NCBI GenBank assembly: GCA_943914475.1
Contig: CALUCE010000015.1
Span: 1 to 53,204, forward strand
Direction of reading: 5' to 3'
From: an uncultured Anaerococcus sp.
GTDB lineage: Bacteria; Bacillota; Clostridia; Tissierellales; Peptoniphilaceae
DNA: 53,204 bases
The position numbers and the translations under genes are program-made. Under the pieces are notes generated by a model, which saw only the letters and a program-made list of their open reading frames with translations, made no database searches and had not been told where the DNA came from. Below, piece by piece: positions 42,094-50,042 of this stretch; the first letter of the stretch is position 1; the number at the start of each line of letters is the position of its first letter.

Positions 42094-43816
42094 ATCTTTT
42101 GAAAAAATTAGGGCTCTGAATGTGATCTGGGACTTTGCGGGTGACTATAGGCTAAGACCTGCCACCACCTATCCCATGGATCAAAACTATAAAAATATTA
42201 TAGGAGGTTTTATCTTTAAGACCTTTGATTTAAGCCTTGTAGAGTCTTATTTTAAAATGCTAAAAAAATCCAATCCATTTTATAAGGAATTTAGGGTCAT
42301 AACTAGCCTGGTAATGGAAAATATAGCCTACAAAAAGCTTGCCCAAAAAAACCTTGTTATCTCAGACTTGAGGAGAAAATATGCCAGGGACAAGGACAGG
42401 TACTATGCCTACAAAAAAGACACAGACAATGTGGGCGAGCAAATCGACAAGGCCTATTACGGCAAAGTTTTAAACAAACCTATCACAGAATCTGTCATAG
42501 TTAGAGAGCTTTATAGGGAACTATTTGACATAGATACTACAGACACCAAAAAGTTCCTAGATCAAATTGACAAAGTCTTTAATAAATACTTTCTTTTTGA
42601 AAGATTTAGGGATGACGATGCCCTCTTTAATGAAATGGTCAAGGATGGAGAGGCCAAAGACTTTGGGGAGAGTGAAAATGAAGGCGAATCAGAATACACT
42701 GACAAGCCCTTAGAAGAGCTTTTCAATGCCCAATCGGCAGAGTTTACTTCAAATATCTACTTTGAAGAAAAGCAAAAAGACATGAATAAAAACAAGCTCT
42801 TTTTTGCAAGCGATAATGCCGAATATACCCAAACCAATGAATTTATAGAAGACTTTTATGGAAAATCCATTATCTCTGAGCAAAAGCAAAAGTCTTTGGA
42901 AAATGAACTAGCCAAGGGCATCCACAGGTCCAAGAAACTTTACTTTACCAAGGGAGAGTACACCCAAAACCCCAACGCCAAGTTCAACCAAAAGGCAAGA
43001 AAGAAACAAGAAGAAAAAAACAAGACCTATATAGAGTCAAATCTTGCCATCAACAACAGGGCTGTCAATGATTTAAAAAGAACCATAAAAAACTCCATAG
43101 CCAACTATGAAGATGAGGCCATCAACCAAAAAAACTACGGAGTAATAAACTCAGCCAAGGTCTGGAGGGCACCAATACTTCGTGACTACAATGTTTTTGA
43201 AAAGATAGAACTTGATAAGAAGGCTATCTTTAAGGTGGACCTATTGATAGACGGGTCGGCAAGTCAGATAGAAAGACAATCCATAGTAGCCAACCAAGCC
43301 TATATCATAGCCCAAGCCATGGATGAAGTTGATATACCAATCAGAGTCATGTCCTTTTCAACCCTAAGAGACCACACTGTTTTCAATATATATAGGGACT
43401 ATCCTGATAAGGGGAAAAATAAAAATATATACAAGTTTTTCGCCTCAGGTTCCAACCGTGATGGACTGGCCTTTAAGACCCTCCACCATATTATTGAAAA
43501 GGAAAAGGATGAAAATATAAGAAGAATCCTCATCATCCTTTCTGATGGTAAGCCCCACGATGAAAAACAAAACATCAACACCAAAACCATCAACCAAAAG
43601 GACCAATATGTAGAAAAAACTGCCGTAGATGATGCAGCCAAGGAAATTAGAAACCTTAAAAAAGATGGAATTTCAGTCCTTGGGGTCTTCACCGGAGCAG
43701 ACGAAGATGTGGAAAATGCCAAGCTCATCTATAACTCAGACTTTTGTAGGATAACAGACCTTGAAAACTTTTCAAAGATAGTATCAATCTTTATGAAAAA
43801 CCAAATACTCCAATAA
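42086..43816 (+). CDS. VWA-domain protein (NorD/CobT-like partner of MoxR ATPase)
   Basis: 576 residues, cytosolic. The helical, charged N-terminal ~370 residues have no motif I recognise. The C-terminal VWA domain (about 385-576) has an intact MIDAS: DGSAS (DxSxS), SGSNRDGLA, and ILSDGKPHDEK with the third metal-site Asp. The last block is close to NorD-type proteins. Together with the preceding ATPase it should form an ATP-driven insertion or remodelling machine; no client enzyme lies next to it, so the target is unknown. Confidence 0.87.
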   Translation: MTESFEKIRALNVIWDFAGDYRLRPATTYPMDQNYKNIIGGFIFKTFDLSLVESYFKMLKKSNPFYKEFRVITSLVMENIAYKKLAQKNLVISDLRRKYARDKDRYYAYKKDTDNVGEQIDKAYYGKVLNKPITESVIVRELYRELFDIDTTDTKKFLDQIDKVFNKYFLFERFRDDDALFNEMVKDGEAKDFGESENEGESEYTDKPLEELFNAQSAEFTSNIYFEEKQKDMNKNKLFFASDNAEYTQTNEFIEDFYGKSIISEQKQKSLENELAKGIHRSKKLYFTKGEYTQNPNAKFNQKARKKQEEKNKTYIESNLAINNRAVNDLKRTIKNSIANYEDEAINQKNYGVINSAKVWRAPILRDYNVFEKIELDKKAIFKVDLLIDGSASQIERQSIVANQAYIIAQAMDEVDIPIRVMSFSTLRDHTVFNIYRDYPDKGKNKNIYKFFASGSNRDGLAFKTLHHIIEKEKDENIRRILIILSDGKPHDEKQNINTKTINQKDQYVEKTAVDDAAKEIRNLKKDGISVLGVFTGADEDVENAKLIYNSDFCRITDLENFSKIVSIFMKNQILQ

Positions 43817-43817
43817 A

Positions 43818-43857
43818 AAATGTAGGGAAAGAAAATCTCCCCTACATTTTTATTTTT
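43818..43857. terminator. Bidirectional terminator
   Basis: AAAAATGTAGGG / CCCTACATTTTT with an ~11-nt loop and A/T runs on both sides, between the VWA gene and pdxS. Confidence 0.87.
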
Positions 43858-44704
43858 ATCTATTTTCAAAAATTTCCTTGATTTCATCCTCGTTTATACC
43901 AACCATGGCTTCGCCAAGGTCTTTTGAAACTTCTAGGATGACATCTGGATTGTCGTAGTTAGCTACAGCCTTTACTATGGCCTTGGCTCTTTTTTCTGGG
44001 TTGCCAGATTTAAAGATACCAGATCCTACAAAGACTCCATAGGCTCCAAGTTGCATCATCAAGGCTGCATCTGCTGGTGTTGCTACCCCACCTGCTGATA
44101 GGTTGGCAACTGGAAGAGCCTTATTATCTCTTACATATTTTAAAAGATTAACATCTACTGCCAAGTCTTTAGCATAGGAGAAGAGTTCATCATCACCCAA
44201 AACAGAAATTCTTTGGATTTCCCTATTTATCTCTCTCATATGTTTTACAGCTTGGACTACGTTACCTGTTCCGGCTTCACCCTTAGTTCTTATCATGGAA
44301 GCTCCTTCAGAAATTCTTCTTAGAGCTTCTGAAATATTTCTTGCCCCACAAACAAAGGGTGTTTTAAATTTGCTTTTATCTATATGGTTATAATTGTCTG
44401 CAACTGTAAGAACTTCAGACTCGTCTATGTAGTCAACGCCCAAGGCTTCAAGAATTTGTGCCTCTACAAAGTGGCCTATCCTTACCTTGGCCATAACTGG
44501 AATAGATACAGCCTTCATAATCTCTTCAATCATCTTTGGATCGCTCATCCTTGAAACACCACCCGCTGCCCTAATATCAGCAGGAACTCTTTCAAGAGCC
44601 ATAACCGCACTAGCCCCAGCAGCCTCTGCGATTTTAGCTTGTTCCACATTCATTACATCCATTATTACCTTGTTTTTAAATTGTTCATTGATATCTTTTG
44701 TCAT
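43856..44704 (-). CDS. pdxS: Pyridoxal 5'-phosphate synthase lyase subunit PdxS
   Basis: 282 residues of a (beta/alpha)8 barrel. Signature blocks: NKVIMDVMNVEQAKIAEAAG, ALERVPADIR, VMAKVRIGHFVEAQ (Schiff-base lysine), IRTKGEAGTGN (second lysine) and LSAGGVATPADAALMMQLG. PdxS condenses ribose-5-phosphate, glyceraldehyde-3-phosphate and ammonia to PLP, with ammonia normally from the glutaminase PdxT. No pdxT lies in the window. It follows the NSS transporter by 11 nt, at the end of the tryptophanase gene run. Confidence 0.96.
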   Translation of the reverse strand: MTKDINEQFKNKVIMDVMNVEQAKIAEAAGASAVMALERVPADIRAAGGVSRMSDPKMIEEIMKAVSIPVMAKVRIGHFVEAQILEALGVDYIDESEVLTVADNYNHIDKSKFKTPFVCGARNISEALRRISEGASMIRTKGEAGTGNVVQAVKHMREINREIQRISVLGDDELFSYAKDLAVDVNLLKYVRDNKALPVANLSAGGVATPADAALMMQLGAYGVFVGSGIFKSGNPEKRAKAIVKAVANYDNPDVILEVSKDLGEAMVGINEDEIKEIFENR

Positions 44705-44715
44705 TAAAATCTCCT

Positions 44716-46056
44716 TTATCCTATACCACCAAATATAGCTCCTGCTATAAGGGCTACTATGGCAGCTGTTACATATACATATTTAGAAAGCGGATAATAC
44801 CAAGATCCGATAGGTTTTTCTGCCCCTTCATTAACAGCATCCAAAGCATCTTTTTTATCTAAAACCCATAGGAACATATATCCTGCTAGGAAGGCTCCCA
44901 ATGGACATAGGTAAATTGATACAAAGTCCATCCAATCTGAAACAATAGCTTGTATAAAGATTGCCACTGCACATCCAATAGCTAAAATTATAATAGTTGC
45001 TATATGTCTTTTTGACTTGAACTTTTCTTGTATGTATGCCACTGGTGCTTCATAGAGGTTAATTATTGAGGAAAGTCCTGCAAAGAGTATGCATAGGTAA
45101 AAAATCATTCCTGCAATTCTTCCACCAGGCATTCCGTTTAAAACCTTAACTAAGTAAATAAACATCAATCCTGGTCCACCTTCATCCAAAGGTGCATTAG
45201 CTGTGGCCATTGCTGGAATTATAACCAAAGCTGCAGTAAAAGCTGCTATTGTATCAAAGATAGCAACATTCCTTGCTGCACTTGGTAGGTCCTCCTTCTT
45301 TGAAAGATAAGAACCATATATTACTGTACCGTTTCCTGCAACAGACAGAGAAAAGAATGCCTGCCCAAAGGCAAAAAGCCAAACTTCTGGATTTTTTAAA
45401 GCTTCAAAATCTGGAGTAAACAAATATCTGTAACCATTGGATGCTCCTGGTAGAGTTGATATATAGATACCTAATCCTACAAAAAGAATAAACAAAGCAG
45501 GCATCATTATTTTATTAGCTTTCTCTATACCATTTGCTACTCCAAGACTCATTATTATTGTAGCTGCAATAATCGCAATTATTACCCATATATTAGCACC
45601 AAAAGCAGAGGCTGTCTGTTCAAATGTGCCGCCAATGACATCCATATTTTCTCCCATAGCGGAAACTTTACCTGTAAATGCCATGTAAGTATATTTAAAT
45701 ACCCAACCCATAACACAAGTATATCCTATAGCCAAAGCTAAAGATCCAATTATTGGGATAGCACCTATTCTTTCACCGATTTTTCTGTTGCCTTTTCCAA
45801 TTTCAGTACATTTTCCAAAAGCAGTAACTGGACCACCTTGTGCAAAACGTCCTAAAGCCATTTCATTAATAACACCAGTATTACCAATTAGTAGAATAAA
45901 GATAATATAAGGTATTAAAAATGTCATACCACCATAAGCTGAAACCAGGATAGGAAACCTCCATATATTTCCCATTCCAACAGCAGAGCCTATACAGGCC
46001 AAAATGAATCCCCATTTAGTCTGAAAACCATCTCTCTTTTCAACTTGATTGTCCAT
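44716..46056 (-). CDS. Sodium-dependent amino acid transporter, NSS family (TnaT-like)
   Basis: 446 residues, about 11-12 membrane helices. The NSS signature GFILACIGSAVGMGNIWRFP lies at the N-terminus, with further blocks NGTVIYGSYLSK and ARNVAIFDTIAAF. Bacterial NSS members (LeuT, TnaT, MhsT) import hydrophobic or aromatic amino acids with sodium. The gene lies after tnaA, and TnaT of Symbiobacterium is a tryptophan transporter beside tryptophanase, so tryptophan uptake is the best guess (inference). Confidence 0.92.
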   Translation of the reverse strand: MDNQVEKRDGFQTKWGFILACIGSAVGMGNIWRFPILVSAYGGMTFLIPYIIFILLIGNTGVINEMALGRFAQGGPVTAFGKCTEIGKGNRKIGERIGAIPIIGSLALAIGYTCVMGWVFKYTYMAFTGKVSAMGENMDVIGGTFEQTASAFGANIWVIIAIIAATIIMSLGVANGIEKANKIMMPALFILFVGLGIYISTLPGASNGYRYLFTPDFEALKNPEVWLFAFGQAFFSLSVAGNGTVIYGSYLSKKEDLPSAARNVAIFDTIAAFTAALVIIPAMATANAPLDEGGPGLMFIYLVKVLNGMPGGRIAGMIFYLCILFAGLSSIINLYEAPVAYIQEKFKSKRHIATIIILAIGCAVAIFIQAIVSDWMDFVSIYLCPLGAFLAGYMFLWVLDKKDALDAVNEGAEKPIGSWYYPLSKYVYVTAAIVALIAGAIFGGIG

Positions 46057-46162
46057 GAATATTTCTCCTAAATATCGTTTTACCGTTATGAGCTTGAATC
46101 CTATTCAAAATAACTTTTAAGTTCATTAGGATTTTAAACCAACTTGTATATAATTTTTTTCA

Positions 46163-46195
46163 AAAGTACCCCCTAACCTCGATAGGGGGTACTTT
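46163..46195 (-). terminator. Strong hairpin between tnaA and the NSS transporter gene
   Basis: A 13-bp perfect stem AAAGTACCCCCTA / TAGGGGGTACTTT with a 7-nt loop. On the minus strand only TTTT follows, so termination may be partial, or the hairpin may protect the tnaA mRNA 3' end and set the tnaA:transporter ratio. Confidence 0.65.
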
Positions 46196-46221
46196 AAATT
46201 TTTATGGATCAATATTGTCTA

Positions 46222-47865
46222 TTAAATTTCATCTTCACTTGGTGCATATGGTTCCAAGAATGCATGGAAGTGACGCATAGGAAGATTATGTCCTTTTACT
46301 ATTCTAATATTTGGAATAGTAGCTCTATCCTCATATAGGGCTTTAACTGCTGCTATTACATAATCTAAATGTTCTTTACTTAATTGACTTCTATTTACTG
46401 CAAATCTTACTACGTTTGCTACTTCTTTTTGTTGTTCAGGTGTCTTAAGATCATACTCCATAGAATAGTTTCCTAATTCTGAAGTTCTTATTCCATATCT
46501 TCTAATCAATTCCATAGAGAATCCTTGACCTGCAAAACTTAGAGGAGGTCTCTTATTGTCAAAGAATTCATCCATATTGATATAAACTCCGTGACCACCT
46601 GCAGGAAGTACAACTCCCTTGATACCAGCCTTATAGAAACCTTGAGCTAGGTATTCACATTGTTTAACACGGGCATCTAAGTATTCGAATTTTGAACATT
46701 CGTATAATCCGGCTGCTAATGCCATTATGTCTCTACCACTCATTCCACCATAGGAATCATTACCATAGGATGAAATTTGTTTTACTTTAAGTAGGATACC
46801 AACGTCTGTTTTTACAGATCCATCTTCGTTAAAGTCAGAGAAGTTTTTCCAGAATAGTCCCTTATCCCTAAAGGCTAGAACTCCACCCATGTTGGCATGG
46901 CCGTCTTTTTTCAAAGAAGCTGTAAAGCCATCACAATAAGAGAACATCTCTTTGGCTATTTCATTGATTGACTTATCAGCATAGCCTTCTTCGTTTACCT
47001 TGATGAAGTAAGCATTTTCTGCCCATCTTGCAGCATCAAACATGTATGGAATATCATACTTGTGAGCTATTCTTGAACATTCTCTGATATTAGCCATAGA
47101 AACTGGTTGTCCACATACTGTATTGTTGGTAATGGTTGTATAAACTAGAGGAACGTTTTCCGGACCAAGAGTGGTAATTAATTCTTCAAGTTTTTCTGTG
47201 TCCATATTTCCTTTAAATGGATTCTTTTCGTACTTTCCACCTTCTGGAACTTCCCATAAAAGCTCTTTGTTGTATAGGTTTCTTGGGATAGATCCCATTT
47301 GTTTGATATTTCCTTCAGTGGTATCAAAGTGACCATTTGATGGAATAGTAAATGTTTTTCCAGGCTCTCTTTCATTTAAAATTTTCTTTACAAGTTCAAA
47401 TAAAACTGACTCTGCTGCACGACCTTGTTGGATAATAAAGGTGTTTGGCCTTTCCATTTGCGCAGCTCCACCGTTAAATAGTCCACCTTCGTATTCACAA
47501 AGATAAACTTCATCCATCATTTTTTCAACATCATCACAGTCAGTTCTTACTAAGTCTATAATTCTTTTTTGGTCATCTCCTCTTTCAAATACATCTCTAA
47601 AGGTATCTAAAAGAACATAATATCCCTTATTTCTTCCATAAGATTCATCTCCCAAAAACATAGCAGACCATTGTACATCAGTCATGGCAGTAGTACCTGA
47701 ATCTGATAACATGTCAACAGTCAACATGCCTGCTGGGAATGCAAATTCATTATAATGTGTAGCTTTTAAAGCTCTTTCTCTTTGTTCGATAGTTACTTGC
47801 GGAATATTCTTTGTTACATAAGTATAAGAATGTGGTGTCGGTACATCCAATTGGTACTTTTTCAT
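46222..47865 (-). CDS. tnaA: Tryptophanase (long form)
   Basis: 547 residues from the ATG at 47865 after TATGGAGGC; a longer reading from 47931 lacks a ribosome-binding site. PLP-dependent beta-eliminating lyase: tryptophan to indole, pyruvate and ammonia. PLP lysine in SLKKDGHAN (Lys320). Two residues favour tryptophanase over tyrosine phenol-lyase: the Asp in HFDTTEG (E. coli Asp137 position; Thr in TPL) and the His in MRHFHAF (E. coli His463; Phe in TPL). Compared with the ~471-residue E. coli enzyme it has an insertion of ~40 residues at about 97-137, before NTFIIQQGR. It heads the run tnaA-NSS-pdxS. Confidence 0.93.
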   Translation of the reverse strand: MKKYQLDVPTPHSYTYVTKNIPQVTIEQRERALKATHYNEFAFPAGMLTVDMLSDSGTTAMTDVQWSAMFLGDESYGRNKGYYVLLDTFRDVFERGDDQKRIIDLVRTDCDDVEKMMDEVYLCEYEGGLFNGGAAQMERPNTFIIQQGRAAESVLFELVKKILNEREPGKTFTIPSNGHFDTTEGNIKQMGSIPRNLYNKELLWEVPEGGKYEKNPFKGNMDTEKLEELITTLGPENVPLVYTTITNNTVCGQPVSMANIRECSRIAHKYDIPYMFDAARWAENAYFIKVNEEGYADKSINEIAKEMFSYCDGFTASLKKDGHANMGGVLAFRDKGLFWKNFSDFNEDGSVKTDVGILLKVKQISSYGNDSYGGMSGRDIMALAAGLYECSKFEYLDARVKQCEYLAQGFYKAGIKGVVLPAGGHGVYINMDEFFDNKRPPLSFAGQGFSMELIRRYGIRTSELGNYSMEYDLKTPEQQKEVANVVRFAVNRSQLSKEHLDYVIAAVKALYEDRATIPNIRIVKGHNLPMRHFHAFLEPYAPSEDEI

Positions 47866-47928
47866 ATTATTGCCTCCATATAATTTAATAATTTTTCTAA
47901 AGTTAAATGTGTACAGAGGAACCCCGGT

Positions 47929-48054
47929 CATTAGTATAACTAACTAGCGGACAGTATCCAAATTGAGAACCCCGGTTATCAAAAAATGATTGTAGACTAG
48001 CGGACAATTCCTAAGAATCCCGGTTATCGAAAATAAAAACTTGATGAGCGGACA
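47929..48054 (-). promoter_or_regulatory. Three tandem structured motifs in the tnaA leader
   Basis: In the ~215-nt leader, RNA units read 5'-UGUCCGCU - spacer - small hairpin - (A)ACCGGG(G/A)UUC-3'. On the plus strand the GAA(C/T)CCCGGT boxes start at 47929, 47967 and 48015, and the GCGGACA boxes at 47947, 48000 and 48048. Internal hairpins differ in sequence but pair in each unit: UUAU/AUAA, AUCA/UGAU and UUAGU/ACUAA. UCCG can pair with CGGG as an outer stem. I know no named RNA class with this pattern. Confidence 0.7.
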
Positions 48055-48087
48055 GCACTCGAAGATATTCTAGAGTATCTATGAAAT

Positions 48088-48116
48088 AGTTTACATTATA
48101 AAAAAAATGATGTCAA
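48088..48116 (-). promoter_or_regulatory. Promoter of tnaA
   Basis: Minus strand TTGACA (48111-48116), 17-nt spacer, TAAACT (48088-48093). It places the three repeat motifs inside the transcript. Confidence 0.78.
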
Positions 48117-48252
48117 GTTTTACTTTAAAATTAACACTATCTTAATATTATTTACATGAAATCATTTTTCTATCCAGTCATTCTTTAGATTTTTATGAAC
48201 AAAAAAATAAATTTCGAATTATTAATAAAATATACTTAACTTATGAATTCAT

Positions 48253-48293
48253 AATCGAATAGGGGCTAGATCTTAGCCCCTATTCGATTTTTT
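48253..48293 (+). terminator. Orphan terminator
   Basis: A perfect 16-bp stem AATCGAATAGGGGCTA / TAGCCCCTATTCGATT with a 5-nt loop and six Ts. No plus-strand gene precedes it. The rest of 48117-48733 shows no gene or clear repeat. Confidence 0.85.
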
Positions 48294-48733
48294 ATTAGAC
48301 AAATATTGATTTTTTCCAATAAGGTTTATACAGGAAAGTTAGAGGTAAAAATCTTTAACTGTAGAAATCCCTACTCACCAATCTTTAAGAACTAAAAATA
48401 CAAGCGACAAATAGTATCTTGGAATCTTTTGTTAATATAGATATTCGAATTATTCGGTTCTATGAGAATACTTTCTTTTAGATCTTGGTCACCATGATAT
48501 ACTAGATAATAATCCTATCATGTAAGTACGAATCGATAACAAAATGGATCTATAGATTGTTTTTCTTCCTCTAGTGGGATAAGGATGATACTAATTCCTA
48601 GTTGGTATAAAATTTATAGGTTAATATAGACAAGATGTTTGGCCCTACCAATACTTAGGGTGATAATATAATAATTTACACATTTTATATTATGATTATA
48701 AAGCAATTGCATATACAATATGATCACAAACCC

Positions 48734-48762
48734 TTGCTTTTGTCATTATTTTTCTCTATAAT
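48734..48762 (+). promoter_or_regulatory. Promoter of the dinJ antitoxin gene
   Basis: TTGCTT (48734-48739), 17-nt spacer, perfect TATAAT (48757-48762), then AAAGGAGGAAATCT before the ATG. Confidence 0.82.
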
Positions 48763-48781
48763 TAAATAAAGGAGGAAATCT

Positions 48782-49054
48782 ATGTCTACTACAAATTTAA
48801 ATATAAGAACAGATAAGGAAATCAAGAAACAAGCAGAAGAAATCTATTCTAAACTAGGCCTAAATATGTCTACGGCGGTTAATCTTTTTTTAAGAGCCAG
48901 CATTAGAGAAAATGGAATACCTTTTGATCTAAAACTTAATACTCCAAATAAAGAAACTATAGAAGCTATAGAAGAAGCAAAAAGTATTGCTAAATATGAA
49001 AATATTGAATCTTTCGATAATATAGATGATTTGAGGGAATCCCTTGAAGTATAA
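48782..49054 (+). CDS. dinJ: Antitoxin, RelB/DinJ family
   Basis: 90 residues. TTNLNIRTDKEIKKQAEEIY and the LGLNMSTAVNLFLRASIRENGIPF segment are the standard DinJ/RelB ribbon-helix-helix DNA-binding dimerisation domain. The C-terminal part (EAIEEAKSIAKYENIESF) would neutralise a YafQ toxin. The gene is intact with promoter and RBS, while its toxin gene, overlapping by 11 nt, is internally deleted. Confidence 0.93.
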   Translation: MSTTNLNIRTDKEIKKQAEEIYSKLGLNMSTAVNLFLRASIRENGIPFDLKLNTPNKETIEAIEEAKSIAKYENIESFDNIDDLRESLEV

Positions 49055-49204
49055 GATAAAATACACAAGACAATTTTTATCAGGAAATTTTAAAGGAACT
49101 AGGGAATGTCACATAGAGCCAGATTTTTTATTAGTATATGAAAAATTTGAAGATATACTAGTTTTATCATTAGTCAGAATTGGATCGCATTCTGATTTGT
49201 TTAA
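49044..49204 (+). pseudogene. yafQ: YafQ toxin gene with internal deletion
   Basis: Reads (TTG start) KYKIKYTRQF, then directly SGNFKGTRECHIEPDFLLVYE and a normal C-terminus with VRIGSHSDLF. Full YafQ proteins are ~90 residues and have about 40 residues between the first strand and the GNYKGxRECHI core. Those are missing here in frame, leaving ~52 residues. The catalytic C-terminal His region (GSHSDLF) and RECHI are kept, but the N-terminal helices are lost, so the toxin is probably inactive. Confidence 0.8.
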
Positions 49205-49435
49205 ATAATATAATATTTAATAATGGATTTCTTCAATTGAAATAAAATTATAGGGTATGTAAATAATTTTGTGTATCAACCTAAATCCTGATTCAAGGGT
49301 AAGGGTTGATACATTTTTATGTATCAATAGATGTCCATTTCTATAGAAATGGAGCTTAACTTAATTTTATACGACTTTAATAAACTGTCAAATTTTTATG
49401 ATTTGCAGTTGATTTAAATAATTTTTTTACCTAAT
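49205..49435. other. Non-coding stretch with terminator-like hairpin and possible IS end
   Basis: TGTATCAACC (from about 49271) pairs with GGTTGATACA and is followed by TTTTTA, a terminator for the toxin-antitoxin transcript. GGGTATGTAAATAATTTTGTGTA (about 49253-49275) resembles a terminal inverted repeat of an IS256-type element, but no partner end was found. CCATTTCTATAGAAATGG near 49334 is a palindrome. No gene seen. Confidence 0.45.
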
Positions 49436-49922
49436 TTAAAACCTCCCTTCAAAATATATTGATAATTGGGATAATATTTAATCCCAGCCACGTATTCTAT
49501 ATGTCTATTTACTCGAAGCATCCACCATTGCTAGATAAAGACTTTTTTGAAGGGCATAATCATTTGGGAATATCGTTTTATTTTTGCTTACTTTTCTTAG
49601 TTGTCTATTAAAGTTTTCTAGAGCATTTGTTGTATATATTAGCTTTCTTATTCCTTCTGGATATTTAAAGTAGGTCGATAGCTCAGCCCAGTTATTTTTC
49701 CAAGATTTTACGCACATTGGATATTTTTTATTCCATTTATCTTCGAATATTGATAGATTTGTCAAAGCCAACTCTTCTGTTGATGCTTTATATACTGATT
49801 TTAAATCTTTCATTAATTCTTTTATGTCTTTGTAGGATACATACTTTGTGGAGTTTCTAATTTGATGTATTATGCACTTTTGTATTTCTGCTTTTGGATA
49901 TACTGCTTCTATTGCTTCCTCT
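49436..49922 (-). pseudogene. IS256-family transposase remnant
   Basis: The C-terminal ~145 residues of a mutator-type transposase: EAIEAVYPKAEIQKCIIHQIRNS, KYPMCVKSWKNNW, LIYTTNALENFNRQLRKVSK and KSLYLAMVDASSK. The in-frame TAG at 49505 is followed by TYRIRGWD, TAA, ILSQLSIYFEGRF and a stop at 49436, which is the normal family C-terminus broken by two stops. The N-terminal two thirds, including the first DDE Asp, are gone. The 5' breakpoint (~49920) joins a structured RNA-like sequence. Confidence 0.88.
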
Positions 49923-50025
49923 CTCCTAGATGTCACCATCTAAAACTTGCAAGTCGCTACTAGATTCGTTGGTAACTACGCTCTGTAGGGATTTTCACCC
50001 CAGCATTAAAACATGCCCGTCATAC
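49920..50025 (-). mobile_element. Possible group II intron 5' fragment
   Basis: Minus strand GTATGACGGGCATG..., then GGGGTGAAAATCCC, GAGCGTAGTTACC / GAATCTAGTAGCGAC, ACTTGCAAG, and GATG-GTGA-CATC with a GNRA-type tetraloop. The GGTGAAA-TCC pattern and dense small hairpins recall domain I of bacterial group II introns. It is truncated where the transposase remnant begins. Assigned by pattern memory only. Confidence 0.35.
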
Positions 50026-50042
50026 CAAAAAATAAAGGCAAT

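Noticed and set aside
47866..47931. TnaC-like leader peptide before tnaA
   Set aside because: The short upstream reading is in frame with tnaA, has no stop, no Trp codon and no RBS.
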